Shown here: one piece after another, positions 1 to 12,952 of the stretch
How the letters are laid out: every line of letters starts with the position of its first letter
How positions within the stretch are numbered: position 1 is the stretch's first letter
From: Guyanagaster necrorhizus
Taxonomy: Eukaryota > Basidiomycota > Agaricomycetes > Agaricales > Physalacriaceae
Assembly: GCF_019112545.1 (NCBI RefSeq)
Contig: NW_025064880.1
Coordinates: 1,871,477 to 1,935,476, forward strand
Length of the DNA stretch: 64,000 bases
Direction of reading: 5' to 3'
The notes under the pieces: generated by a model
The model's input: the letters and a program-made list of their open reading frames with translations, nothing else
Told to the model about the DNA's origin: nothing
Database searches by the model: none
Program-made: the position numbers and the translations under genes

Positions 1-3000
1 GGGGCGCCATGGTAAAGAAACTAGGGGGACTGGCGTTGATCATGTTGCTCAGAATTTATACTCCCCAATATATTCCGAAGACTGAGCACGCATTCACGTT
101 CGCCCCTCTCAAACCGTCGCAGTCAATAAAGCCCACATTTAGTCGCATCTCACATGTTTGCACGTCCTCCTCGTGGTATCGACGTCCGCTGGCATAGCTC
201 AATGGGGGTATGCAGGCTTCAAAGTTCGGGAGATGATCAGGATATGGCAGGTGTGGAATGGAACTCCCTTGGGACGGCAAAAGCGTAGTGCTCGGTATTT
301 CTTGATCATATGAGTTGCTCGTGATAGTTCGACGTTCGCTGGCGCCTCATCGCAATATCGGTGCACGAAACGAAAACGCTGATGCAGCTTGTTATGGGCA
401 TACTATCACGTAGAAAGGTATAGCGTCGTGTGACTGTCATCCACGCAACTTCAAGTCCACGTGAAGCCTAAGAAAGGGAGCCGAGTATCCGTGTGGCAGC
501 GTGAGGAGAAGTCCCAGTCGTGACGCAACTAATATTAACGAGAAGAGAGGTAGCGAGAATACCTCCAGGATCCGAATGTGTCCTCTGGTAGGACACCATA
601 GCTGGATTTTACCTGAGTAACATGGAATATGGTCGAGTAGACACGCCAAGGGCTGGATTTATTGGGGTATAACCATAGAACTGGCATCTGCTTGACTCCA
701 AGGCGTCATAGAGACCCATCTAGGTAACTGTACAGTGTGATAGAGCAGCGACCCTGTGAGCTGTTTCGGTGCTCATTCGTGTCCAGGCATGACCTTCAAA
801 AATAAGCTTCAGATCTGAATGAAAATCATATGAACTGGTAGCAAGGCACGCGCAAGCGGAACGGATGCTTACTGGAGATCTTCATGTGTAAAACGAACCA
901 TCAATGATGACAATGCTCCGTAGAGCTATCTACCTCCGACTGGGGGGGAAGGAACTACAAAAAACGATACGCCAAGGTCGTAAATCGTCTGTCACGAGTC
1001 TTCGGACCACAAGGATGTCTAATCCAAAAGTCCCGGCAGCTCATAGTAGTCTTCCGCTGTTGGATCGGTTTGATAGACGATGAAGACCTTCCGTGGAAAG
1101 AATGGACTTGTAAGAGTTTGATTGCCAATTATCGACATTTGTCACGAGAAGGCTCGGGCTCCAACATGGATCCACAATGTACGAAGAACACCGAAATGCA
1201 CAGCATATGGGCTTGAATGGCGGCTTGGGGTAAACCGAAAGGCAAGAGAAGCAACGACGGAGGTCCGGTCCGGTCCGGTCATCCGGTGCTGGAACTGCTA
1301 CGACTTCTGGTTAAGGTGCATCGGATTCTGTGACTACGGAAGATCCGTGGGGAAGACCACCAATTGAAAGATTCTTCTTCATTGAATTCCAGTTCCCTCA
1401 GCCTAGACGTGGCACTCTACTTTGCCGTCGGGTCTAAAGTTGAGCTATGGCACGCGGCAGGCGTTGCGAGCATTACAATTGTGATCCTTGCCAATTCTCC
1501 TATTATCGATGGATTCGGAGAAAAAAGTCGGAATCCATGCGGTAAGGGATCGATCTTTCCAGAGAGGTGCACCCTGCTTTGAATTTCCATTATTTATGCG
1601 CAATAACTGTGAGCGTACACGAGCAAGAATAGGAGCCAAGAAAGGTTGAGCCGAAGGTATGAAATCCATGCTCCAAACTTAAAAGAAACACTTTGGAAAT
1701 CATAGATGTACATGATCGAATAAGGTTTGATATCCAAGAACAAAGTCGGGCCTTTTGAAGCTCGAAAGTCTGTAACAAACACTGTATTAACCGTATGTGT
1801 CGAGTACAGACGCGACACCTACGAACATCAATACCCAGTTAGTCCGACTCTCAATGCCACGAAGGTCAATATCTCACACCGTGGACTTCGGCAGTTGCTC
1901 CTAATAAGAGAACACTCTGCCTCCTACTGTAGTGCTAATTCATACAAACATTCCCTCATGCGAAAGAGACCCAGGACTTCTGTAGGATTTTGCCTGAATC
2001 GACCAGAAGCTAAAACATGCAAAATTGGAGATGTGTTTATATCAGATCGAAGGAAGCAAGACTTCTGAGCGGACACTGAAAACGCTAACTCTTTTTTGAA
2101 GAAAAAAACTTTGTGAGATTAGCTAGCTACCCAGAGCCTCGGCGCAAGAGTTCCTAGTATGCAGTAGTAGAGGCATGGTGGTGAGAGAATTCAATAAAAC
2201 GCGGAGTCCGGACCGCGGACAGGTCACGTGGCAAAGCTCAGCAAGGCACAGCGACCAGAAACACTCTACCGCAAGGCCCTTCAACTAGTAAGGTGCGTAA
2301 AACTCTTAAGAGTAGTAGTATGCCTGCTCTAGACTTCACAATATAACTTGAAAGAAGGCGTACATAATATTGCATCTGTAAAGGATATCTACAGTACCCT
2401 TCAACAACTGCGAGAAACGGTGCGTCTCAGTGACACACTCGAAGCATACCAATAATCTTTGGTTGCAGACTTCAGCACAAGTACCTACCGCTGTGTCCGG
2501 TCTTTTGTATTGCAGCTTTGAGAGAATTCAAGAGCGCTTTCAATTTTATAGCGTCCATCTCGGACAACACGATGTCTGTCGCAGGGAAAAAATAAAGATT
2601 CCGTAGAACGACTTGTCGGAACACAATTCACATGCATCTAACGGTGCTTTTGACAGTGTCCCCAAGTCTGTGTTTATCGTGGAGTCCAAAAATTGCTGCA
2701 CCAGGTCCTGAGGATCTGTCAAACCTTAAGGTATATTTTCAAGTTATAAGATGAAATGACTAGTGATCTCAAAGTATCTAGGGGTGGTTATTTTCCACAA
2801 TTTAAGGATTTGAAGAATCAAACAAATCACTCGTGAACTCCAAGAACCGTCGTGTTAAGCCTCTCTTTCCTGTGACGGCTTTCTTTACACTCTGAGCTTT
2901 TTCCACACTGAATCGGCTCACAATTGCAATATGCGATCGGCCTTCCTGAGTCAGCCCTAGGTCATGACTTTTGTCAAAACGCCGACTCAAATTACTGAAG

Positions 3001-4817
3001 ACCGACGAAGCAACCTGTTAACAATACTGGGGGAAAGAAGTCTTTCCTCGACACAGAAAACAACTACGTATTTCAGCCTACAACCGAGTCCAGCGGTTTG
3101 CAGATAGAGCCAGCAAATCAAGGAACTTCGAGCTCGAGGATCCGAACAAAATATTTCGGGGACACATTTCATGCCAGATCCTATCTAAATGGCCTGGTCC
3201 AAATCTACGAGGTTCTCCGCGGCTTTTGGTCATGACGACGTCAGAAAAGCGAAGAACCGAAATCGCTCACGGAAGAGAGGGGGATAATGGGAGCTGCTGT
3301 CCAGACGATCGTGGATCGGAACTATGACAAGCATCAATGGGCAAAGTCTGTATAGCCCAACAGCCGTGTGGGGCTTTGAGGGCCGAGGCGAAACATCCCA
3401 GGCCACGATGCATATTACATACTCTCGATGATGCTTCGAACGACGGGGGCGTGGATGAATTTTTGGGCCAAGGCCGGGTTAGTAAGTCTGAGGGGCGACA
3501 CGATACCACTTGGTTTGCTACAGGTCACGCTGAAGACGGATACGACGAAAGAGCCTCGTGAGAGAGTTTTTGGATCTGAGTATGACTATGGCAAAAGCGG
3601 AGTTCAAGCAATGTTGCACCGAGCGTGAGACTCAAACCTTATCTATCCCTCATGTTGCGTTACAGATGTTTCCTTGATCGCAGCATTAGGTGAGCTCAGC
3701 TCAGCTTTTATAGCCTTCAAGTTACTATAACGCCTTTTACAGTCTCATTGTGGCGCTAGATAGTTAATCAAGTTGTGTTCTAGGTTCATCACGTCGGCCT
3801 TGCCACCTCAAGCCATCTATTCAACGCCGCTTCTGAAACATGGAACAATATCCAAAAAATGACCCATTTCATCTCAGATCCAAGCTCTCTTCTCTGAGAG
3901 GTAGCGAGACAGTATAAAGTCTTCCGCCTCAGAAACTCGCGAGTCGGCGAGGCTGATATATCAAACTTCACTGTACTCATCATTTCAGGATTGATGGATA
4001 TAATAGATGGTGGGGCTCTGCCCAGCATGGGCGTGTCATGGTAATCCAGCCAAAAATCCGTGGCTGCTTGCAGCACCATCTCTTGCTCTAACTCTTATTC
4101 GTGTCTTCATGTGCTAATGCCAAGATATTATTTTTGCGTTATAGTGGATACAACGATCAACGCAGTCTCGTCGTTCGTTATGTCCGTGAGATGCCGTAAC
4201 TTGCAAACGACCTCCTTGGTTGTACTTAGTAGGTGTGGCAAGTTTGCTTAACTCCTTGTGTAGGACAATTTTGTATTTGCCTAGGCAAATCGAGGGGCCT
4301 ATTGACAGTGATCTATACGAGGAACCTTAACTCGTCAACTACTTCAAGTTAGCGACGAAGATAGACCAAATTGGGTCCTCCGCAGTTGATTCTCTTATTC
4401 ACAAGCTTGGAGAAGGATGGAGACATCCATGTGCTTGATACGTTCCATCACCAATTAATGATAATGAACGGTCATTTGCCTACTTTCCCAGGTGGGTCAT
4501 TCAAACCACTTCAACTTTCCAGCTCTCTAGACGCTGCGCATATCAACAGTATCCCACCAATGCATTGCAACATATCTATTTTTTCACCACGTGAAGTTGC
4601 CGTAATCGCGTGGCATGCTTGTTTGCCAAGGAGAACACTGACTGTATTTTATTTTCTGACTAGTAGAGAACGCATAGAATGGTAGAACACTTGGCGACGG
4701 AGATGAAGGTGGGATCGTGAAGGTGACAGATGGATTATCGCCACCCCCACCAGTCCCGTACTACGTCACCAGTTTAAAAAGCGAAACAGACAATGTCTCT
4801 CATCCAGATCGCCCACC
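1..4817. other. Gene-poor interval, no supported gene
   Basis: Both strands carry only short, overlapping open frames, none of which gave a recognisable protein or a convincing spliced model. The best single frame is 96 codons on the minus strand (3789-4079, true ATG start); I do not recognise it. A short CCGGT tandem run lies near 1262-1282. A TTTAAAAAG stretch about 40 bp before the MIF gene at 4818 may be its TATA-like element. No transposase or reverse transcriptase motif was seen, though heavily decayed elements could be present. Confidence 0.5.
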
Positions 4818-5450
4818 ATGCCTACCCTTGAAATCAAGACCAACGTTCCTGTATGTACAGCTACATATGTACCGCATGCTACTACAACTCACTTGGCCCG
4901 ATAGATCGCTGATGTGAACGCATTTGCATCTCAGTTTTCTCAGGTGCGTAGGTCTATCAGCTTCCCGGAATATCTATACACATGCTTTCTTTCCAGGAAG
5001 CTGCACGAATCTTGGACAAACCCGAGGCAGTCTTTTCCATTCTGGTCACCCCGGTTCCCACTATGTTGTTTGCTGGGACACCTGATCCTACGTTCAGCAT
5101 GGCTGTGGTAAGGAACACCCGGTTTCGTTGTCCAAAATGCCTGACCACAAGGGAACTTCCCAGACGTGCCTTGACACGCTTTCGCCTGAGAAGAACCTCC
5201 TTTATAGCAAGGAGCTCTTCGCGTTCGTTGAGAAAGCTCTCGGCATTAAAAACGACAGGGGATACATGTGAGCTGTCTGCTTATTTCTCCACCCGCTCCT
5301 CTGATGGAGGCATACGATTTCCAGCACTTTCTTGGATCCCGGCCGATCCAACCTTGGGTATGTCCGCTATCATTTAAAGAACTGACATGACATTTATTCT
5401 TTAACAGGTTGCACAGCACCACTTTTGCGTCCATGTTCGGCGACAACTAG
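4818..5450 (+). CDS. MIF-family tautomerase (copy 1)
   Basis: Small cytosolic-type protein of the macrophage migration inhibitory factor / tautomerase superfamily, which catalyses keto-enol tautomerisation of phenylpyruvate-like substrates through an N-terminal proline. Joining six exons across five short GT-AG introns gives 120 residues, close to the usual 115. Pro2 follows the initiator Met (MPTLEIKTNVP). Lys32 sits in LDKPEAVFSI, matching the MIF active-site lysine. NDRGYITF and the ending STTFASMFGDN match the family C-terminus. The start ATG follows a TTTAAAAAG stretch by about 40 bp. A paralogue with the same intron positions lies tail to tail downstream. Function in fungi is not settled; the tautomerase assignment rests on these motifs. 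Confidence 0.88.
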
Positions 5451-5731
5451 ACCCTGGAGAAGGATATTTATTGTGGCTGTCAGAAGGAAACTAACCACAA
5501 TGCATATCATACATGATTGTGCTACGGTCTGAAAGTTTAGGTCTGTATAGTAGTGGCCCCTGCTCTTGTAAAGCGAAATTTTTGGTTTTGTTGGTTCTCC
5601 TGAAATTTCTGAGGACGAGAATTTCGTGCTGTGGCCCTCGGAATATTCTGGTGCATTATTCCGTTTTCACAAATGATTTCGATTGTACAAATACAATTTC
5701 AGTATGAACTTCAACCTCCGTTTCACAACAT

Positions 5732-6357
5732 TTACTTTCCAAAGATCGTAGCAAAGGTGGTGCTCTGGTAGCTGTGAAGACGGGGTGAGACAGCAGCTGC
5801 GCGGACATTTCGCTAGACTTACCCCAGGTATGCCCTTCCGGGATCCAGGAACGTGCTATGAAAATCACGGTGAGGACTACTTAGGTGACTATATGATTGT
5901 AAGACTTACATGTATCCCCTGTCGTGCGACAAGGAAAGGGTCTTCTTCAAGAAAGCAGCCAGCTCTTTGCTATACTGCTCATTCTTCTCTGGGTTGATGT
6001 TATCGAGACTGATCTGTAAAAAAAGTTGTAGTCACTCGTTGCGGGGAAAGGAGCTCGGTCCTACCACAAATAACGTGAAAGCAGGATCAGTCGTCCCAGC
6101 GAAGGTCATGATGGGAACAGGCGTAACGCTGACAGTAATGTACGACTCGGGTTTTCCAAGGATGCGAGCTGATTCCTGTCGATAAATTAGTCAGTTCTGC
6201 AAATTGGGATTCTGGACGGTACGACCTGACCTTGGAGAACTCAAGCGCAAAGGCCTTGAGATCAGGGATCTAAGCGACAATTGTGAGATCAGGATAAGCA
6301 CAGACAAGACGGTAGTCTTCTTACAACAGCATTCGTTTTCAGTTCGAGAGAAGGCAT
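5732..6357 (-). CDS. MIF-family tautomerase (copy 2)
   Basis: Second MIF/tautomerase paralogue, read on the minus strand. Six exons splice to 119 residues starting MPSLELKTNAV, with catalytic-type Pro2 and Lys32 (ILGKPESYITV), then SHDRGYITFLDPGRAYLG and a C-terminal STTFATIFGK. The five introns fall at the same codons as in copy 1 (after residues 11, 24, 61, about 95 and about 107), so the two arose from one gene. The two stop codons are 281 bp apart, so the genes converge. Protein identity between the copies is moderate, suggesting an old duplication and possibly different substrates or expression. Both reading frames look intact. Confidence 0.86.
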
Positions 6358-6649
6358 ACTGATCGTTCTGAGAAAGCGGGTTAGACAAGTCTCGGACTGC
6401 TATCATCATCTACCGGGACGCCGTTCCGCCGGTCGGGCCGACTCGGAAGTTCAAGTTAGCCCGCTCCTGTGCAACACGCCAACCAATGTATCTTAGTTAG
6501 TGCAATATTATATAATAACTCGACTTCATTTCATTGTCTTCACCATACAACACACAAGTATATTTAATTTCAATCAGCGTCCAAGAAAGGAGGTATCTAA
6601 GAGTCCAGTTAGCAAGCATGGGTTAATAAAAGAATCTGTCTTTTGATCT

Positions 6650-9600
6650 CTATGGCAGTTTCCCATGGAGCCTCCCGTCCCTCGAGCTCCGACCAACAGT
6701 CACTCCAATCGAGCCGTCCGGCCTTCTCCAACCTTGCAACTCAACGTCCCAGATAGATACATCATATCGAGAAAGAGCAAGAGATACAGCGGCAGTCTCT
6801 CCAGGCAGGATTTCAACGTTTGTGAATCCTCTCAGGATCGAGGGAGGTTCTCTAGCAGACAGTGGGTGATGCAAGTACAGTTGCGGTATCTGTTCATAAT
6901 TCCTTTTCAGGTCAATAAATGGAGAGATCAGTAAGAAACGCACGTCGCCGCCATAAACCGGACCGGTGTTTTGGATGTTGAACGTGACATTGTACGCAGG
7001 TTCATGGAGCCTAAATTTGCGTGTGAGGTGTGAGTACACAAGTTGCAATCTACTAGTGCACATTTACCACGCGGCTGTGGAGGATCCTACAGCGATGGCC
7101 GTAGCATTTCCTTGCTCCCAAGCGTCCACCTCTGCGGAGCTCGCGAGTGAACCAGAAATCTTGGCAATCGTAAGATCGGTATATGTAAAGTTGGTATAGC
7201 TGAGTCCGAAGCCGAATTCGAAACGAGGTTCGATGTGTCTCTGTTAACCAAAAGAATTAAAATATAGCATTATGGATGGAGACAACAAAATCGGCAAACG
7301 TACAGCATCGAAATGACGATAATCGACATGCAGCCTAAGCGATGAATGAGATTTTAGTTAGCTATAGTGAGAGCGCATGGATGCTGACCCTTCAATGTAC
7401 GGAATGTTCAGGATATCCTCACTAGTTCCACCAGTTACCAAGGGGGCGTTGTAGTCATCCGCATTCTTAGCAATGGTATAGGGAAGACGTCCAGAAGGGT
7501 TCCAGTCACCATACAACACATCTACGAGCGAGTTGCCAGATTCCGTCCCGGGAGCACTCGCCCAGAGTACCTGAAAAACGCTTAGCCAAGTAGCAGCCAT
7601 TCAAAGAAGCTCATACAGCAGTAACGTTCGGATGTTCAATCCAGGGTTCGATGATTAGGGGACCGACGCTGTGAACGACGACCATCGTATTGTTGTTCTG
7701 AGCAGCTACCGCAAGAACCAGGTTGTCTCCTCCGTGCCACGCCGTGAGATTTTTCCTGGAACAACTCGTCGATCTCTCATTAGATAAATCAATGAAATCC
7801 ACATACCGATCACCTTCATTTCCATCTACGGTAATGTATTCCTCACCAGAGTCAGAGTTGATGAAGACGAGAGCAGCAGACTTTCTAATGGCATCGTTGC
7901 CCGCACGAGGGAGGTCAAAATCATCCAGGACCCATGAAACAGAGGTTCGGTCCTTTCGAGCCCTCGCTTGGATTGCTTCCAGAGGCTACGAATTATCATG
8001 AGCCAAATATATTTAAGTTCGTGCCGAGATTTGATCTTACAGTAATGAGGTAGGTGAAGTTCGCCGTTCTGATAGAAAACATAAGCAAAAATCATTCCAC
8101 CATCATCGGGTACGTTCTTACCCTGATCCCCAGCCTGAGGCCAAAGTCCCATCGTCCCCTCCCTGCAAAAAATATATCAATAGTGTATACAAATGACCGT
8201 AAGGAACTATCCCCACATGATCCGCAAATCCATTTGGACCGACTCTTCCTGGACCAGCATCAGTGCCAATTATCACCAAGCTTCTAGGCTTCTTCAACGG
8301 AAGCGCGCCATCAACGTTCTTCAAAAGAATGGTGCTAGCAGCACCAACGTCTCTAACAAGCTTGTAATGATCGTCTTGAACGTCAATATGAGCGTTAGTA
8401 GCTTCGTTATCTGGACGGAAGGCGTCAAAGTTGACATCTGGATAAGTCGGTTCGTCCTGGTGGAGAAAATGCCATGAAGCAAGAATACGAGTGGCTAGAT
8501 GTGTAGGATGAGAAACCTAAAAGTCAGGAGGTGGCGAGGCATCTATCTTACCCATATCATCAACACGCGTCTCAGGTATGGTGTCATTGTAAACATACGC
8601 CGTCAAGTTGCCGCCGAAGTAGGAGTTGCCAGAGTCGAACGTCACGTCTCCCGGCATAGTCATCTTTAAATGATGCTCGTCAATACGCCTGGTACAATGA
8701 TCCAATCAATCGTACATCAAGACCCGTGATCGCGGCTATCGTCGACATCGTAGCTTGCCAGTCGGACATAATATCTGCAAGAGTCAGAAAGGTGAAGAAA
8801 GGGCGAACGGGCACATACATCCTTGGAAACCATACTCCCTTTTGATAATATCGTTCATCATCTTGTCGTTTTCGCATGCATAAGTAGCGTTGACCAAGTC
8901 TATCAATCAATGTCTAATAATCTTTCGCAGCCAAGACTTTATAATGACTTACTGTAACTGCACATCATACTGGCAACACCAGCCATAACACTCCTCATGA
9001 AAGGGTGAGCATAGATTTCGTGCTGTGTTCTGTCGTCCACATCAGAACTTTCCTGGGTCCGTTTGTGTTCCTGCTCGCTATGACATAAATCATCAGTATT
9101 GAGATGCCACTGGATTAGAAACAGCTCACTTATTGATCAAGTGTTTGGCACATGCTTGAATGCCACCCTCCTGCAAACCGAGGACGGTTTCGTACGCGGT
9201 TTCTCCTGAAAGATATGGATCAGCGCCGAAACCCTCCCAGTTGCGACCGCCTTGGGCGACCCGGCCGATATTCATCATAGGGCCTAAAGCAACGTTAACA
9301 CCCTTTCCATAGTGCTCAAGACCCATGTATAGCCCGCGGAGACGGATGAGACGCCGGTTCCATCTAGGCATGCCATCAATTATGTTGAATTAAAAAAAGC
9401 CGGCTTCAATGCGCATACGTCGCGGCAGCATTCACCCCGGTGGGGAAAGAGGTCACAAAGTCGGCATCTCGAACTCCCAGAGGCGAATCTTCAAGGCACA
9501 GTCCAGGGTAGTTATAGGCTGGGATTGCGGGAGTATTCCCCTGGGAAGAAAAGAATGAGAATAACGCAGCCTGAGTGGTGCAAGTATATTAGAACGCACC

Positions 9601-10313
9601 ACACAGCGACCTAATGCCCAGCCAATGCCAGTTGTTACATTGACCTTCTCTTCTAAAGTCATTCTAGCAACCTGACAGTAAAAAGAGTTATTTTCAATAA
9701 ATTAGGATGGAACGGACCGTTATAACAAATAGTTGTCAGGCGCCGATCACATGAAGATGCAACTCACAAGGTTCTTTGCTTTGGTATACGCAGTTGTCCA
9801 TGCAGAAGAATAATCCGGCACATAGTTGGCGCCCACGACTGGAGGGGTATGAGGATCCGTCTGTATTCCACTTCCAGCACTTGGAGAAGGCAAGGGAGAG
9901 AATGTATAGGACGAGATAGGAACAAAATGGCGAGTCGTTGTGGCTGGAGAACTTGAAGGAACGTACGAAGAGGAGGACAGCGACGTTACGGAAGACTCGG
10001 AAGCAGACGAGACTGCCGACATCGAACTGTCTGATGCGAAAGAAGTTGATGTAGCAGCAGAAATGGTTGAGGTGACATCAGAAAATGAAGCAGAAACGGC
10101 CGAACTATTGCTACTGATAAAAGCTGACGACGATGAAACGACAGAATATGCTGGTATCGCGGATTCCGACAAAGACAATGAGCTCAAAAGGCTAGATGTC
10201 GCGGCAGAATTGGCTGTAGTGATCGAGGGTGCGCCAGGATCTGGAGGCTGCCGATTGAGTTGGGCAATGACGAGCGGGAGGCAGGCCAGCCAACGAATGT
10301 GTCGGAATGGCAT
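6650..10313 (-). CDS. GH3 beta-glucosidase, secreted
   Basis: Glycoside hydrolase family 3 enzyme that releases glucose from beta-glucosides such as cellobiose; probably extracellular or wall-bound. The ATG at 10313 opens a hydrophobic signal peptide ([18 protein letters not shown]); an ATG further upstream in the same frame would add 21 residues that spoil it. A Ser/Thr-rich linker of roughly 120 residues follows, then [12 protein letters not shown], typical of the GH3 N-terminal barrel. The nucleophile motif IMSDWQAT is near 8760 and GLD...MTMPGDV follows it. [13 protein letters not shown] begins the second domain near 8320. The fibronectin-III-like C-terminal domain contains QLYLHHP and [13 protein letters not shown]. 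There are many short introns, and no frame break was found. The long Ser-rich insert before the catalytic domain is unusual for this family. Confidence 0.9.
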
Positions 10314-12952
10314 GGTGGGAGGAGGAACGAAGTGCAAACACGCTCGCCCCGGACGTCCTCTTGGATTTAAGGCCAAGCCCCACCTGATCTGGGTTCTGTG
10401 ACGTATGACTGATCACTCGATGCTGCTGACCAATGTGCGCCTCCCTTCAGATGTGCCATTGCGCTGAACGGGGTGCGAGGATCGAGCTGTATTTTCTGGG
10501 GGAGAATTTACACGATGCGGAAGAGCGGAAGAGAACAGATGACCATTGTGGCGTGCGGCGGAAGATCAAATCAATTCAGATCTGGTAATTTCCTTTCCTT
10601 TCTGGGGTTTCTCCACACTACTAGTAGTGACGAAAGTTCGAACAGAAAGTGGAATCACGCGCAATCAGAATTTAGATATCGCTCTGATATTTAACAGCAT
10701 ACCGACGGTCAAATAAAACTGCCTAGAAGCCAACGGGAAAGCGGGTCTGTACTAGCGGTATAGCAGCGCACCAGAGTTGTTCATCTACTGGTCGTTGTTC
10801 CATCTTTCTTCTTCCATTACTCTGTGCATGCAAAACAGGTGCTATATGATATTCGTCCATTAAAGAACGTGACACGAACCATCTTTACGAGCCTGACGAT
10901 ATCAGTGTGGAAGAGAAACAACCCTTGATGAAGTCCATACTATAGTTGGAGAATATGTTAGAATTCACTTCTCAAAGAACTCAAACTGTTATTGTTTGAA
11001 TCTGGATAAGATAGACGTAAGTAAAGCACTTCCATCCAAGAAAAAATCCTTCATTCCGAGTAAATCCTCGAAACTGCTTTAACTTCTTCTCAATGGAAAA
11101 CACTTTGGAGGTCTGCAGATTAGTGGATTAGTTCTCCGACCAAACAGCCTCGTTGACGACATTAAGTAAGGTAGGGGCGGAAAAAAGTGTTACTTGGTAA
11201 GGACGACCTTCATCTTCCAACCCTTCAGACGAAAATTCCATTACCTGACTTCATCCTAAGGATAAGTACGTGGTTATGGAGAACCGAGGCATCTTTAACG
11301 ATCCGCGTCGATAGAGCAACCTACACCCAACTTCCGCGTGTCTCCAGTTGATAGAGGGTACGAACGAAGGAGACGTTAAGATCGAATAAATAATTATCTG
11401 CACGGTGAGCAACGGAAGTACAACTTGTCTTCCGTCTGTTTCGTGGTAGATTACAGAACGAGCAAGTCTGGGGGTTATGAATCGGATTTGAGATGGGTGA
11501 CGGCAGAGTTGAAATCAACAGCTTGAGACAGATATTCAGACTGCACTCCAGGGGACATCCGTCCAAGGACACGTATTTCTCGTCGTGGATGGTGGTTAAT
11601 GACATAAATGTCATTATAACTGACGACCGGGAATAGCATCCCTTGATGGCAGAGCGGCAGCACTGTTCGAGATGCCAATCCACACACTTCAATTCAAGTT
11701 TGCTTCTTTGCATGATAAGGTAATTGGAATTGAAGCTCGTAGGCCTTCTGACTTTCGATCTCTGAATAGACAGCATTCTTACTATTCTGACATCTCATTA
11801 CTATTAAGCTCCAAGTTCTCCGGCGACAGTATCGCCCCGCCAACTTCGACTCGGTGATCGTCGGATTTTTAACATATACTCCCGTAAACCCAAGGAAAGA
11901 AAAAGGGTAAAGCAGCATTCAACATCCCCCCCATCCCCCATCTCCGCCTCCCTCACCCTGTGGGTTCTCGTTGTGGCATCACCCGCATGGTCTTGTCTCT
12001 GCGTCTCCATTATAACAAACGTTATCACCACCAAGTCAAAGTCCGGTGTACAGCCCGGCTGGATTCGCAGACGCGACTTCCGTTCACCAGCGTACAGGGC
12101 CCCAGAGGTCGACGTGCACGTTTACCGTGTAACCTCCTCATTCGAGCCAACTCGTGTCAGCTGGAGGTTCATTCAGTCACCACGGCTGACACAAAGATTA
12201 AAGAATACTCAGAACGCACCCGACGCCTTTCACCATCTTCCATCTGTACTCTGAATGGTCATCGCCCAAGAAATATCGAGATCTATGCCATCATTAGAAT
12301 CTCCAAAGTTTCCGGTCGCGACGACGACTTACGAACTGAATGGTCCCCGTCAATACAGGAAATCTGTCGCCGGAACGGCGCTACCCGTCAATCCCCGAAG
12401 ATTGTTATTCCGCGCGACGGTGGGGTTCTCCTAGTTCTTCCACTCAATCGCGCCGACAACACTGTCCGCCTCTGACTCTGCCAGCCGCTGTATTCGCGAC
12501 AACTTGCGACGTCCGTGCACTTTCGTTGTGCTCATTTGGTAATGTGCAACGCCACTGGCCGAAACAAGTACTGTTCGTAGGGGGTTATCGGGAACGAGAA
12601 ACAGGTCCATAGAGCGAGAAAATATCGTGGTGGGCAGATAAGTACGACTACAGTTGAGACCAACTGAAAAAAGAAAAGGCGGACCGACACTCTATCTGAA
12701 TCGATATGCTTGTGCGCTGACAGGCCGCCTTATATTCGAACCGATCACATAAGGTAACTGGAGCGCGCACTTCATTTTCACTTACTGACAACGTCCAGGA
12801 AGTAGTATGAGTTCCTGCTCGACGTCGTTAGTTCGGACAAACGTAGATGACATGATATATACATGATATATACATACTTGCATTGAAATTCCACGAAATG
12901 AAGATTCTATAGATGTACTGCAGCGATACAGAAAAAATCCAGGGATAGAAGA
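10314..12952. other. Gene-poor interval with C-rich tract
   Basis: The right part of the GH3 upstream region is followed by about 2 kb without a recognised gene. A pyrimidine-rich stretch with long C runs lies at about 11925-11950. It leads into an open frame of about 160 codons starting at the ATG near 11989 and ending at 12475; the product is Arg-rich and unrecognised, and a second frame is also open here. A minus-strand frame of 151 codons (11321-11776) is likewise unrecognised. A small tandem duplication, acatgatatat repeated, lies at about 12848-12872. Lengths like these are expected by chance in a window this size. Confidence 0.5.

Noticed and set aside
3789..4079. 96-codon minus-strand frame
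   Set aside because: True ATG start but no recognisable content, splice partners or supporting context.
9940..10401. 153-codon acidic plus-strand frame
   Set aside because: Antisense shadow of the Ser-rich segment of the GH3 gene.
11960..12475. 171-codon plus-strand open frame after a C-rich tract
   Set aside because: Arg-rich and unrecognised; another frame is open over the same stretch, so composition rather than coding may explain it.
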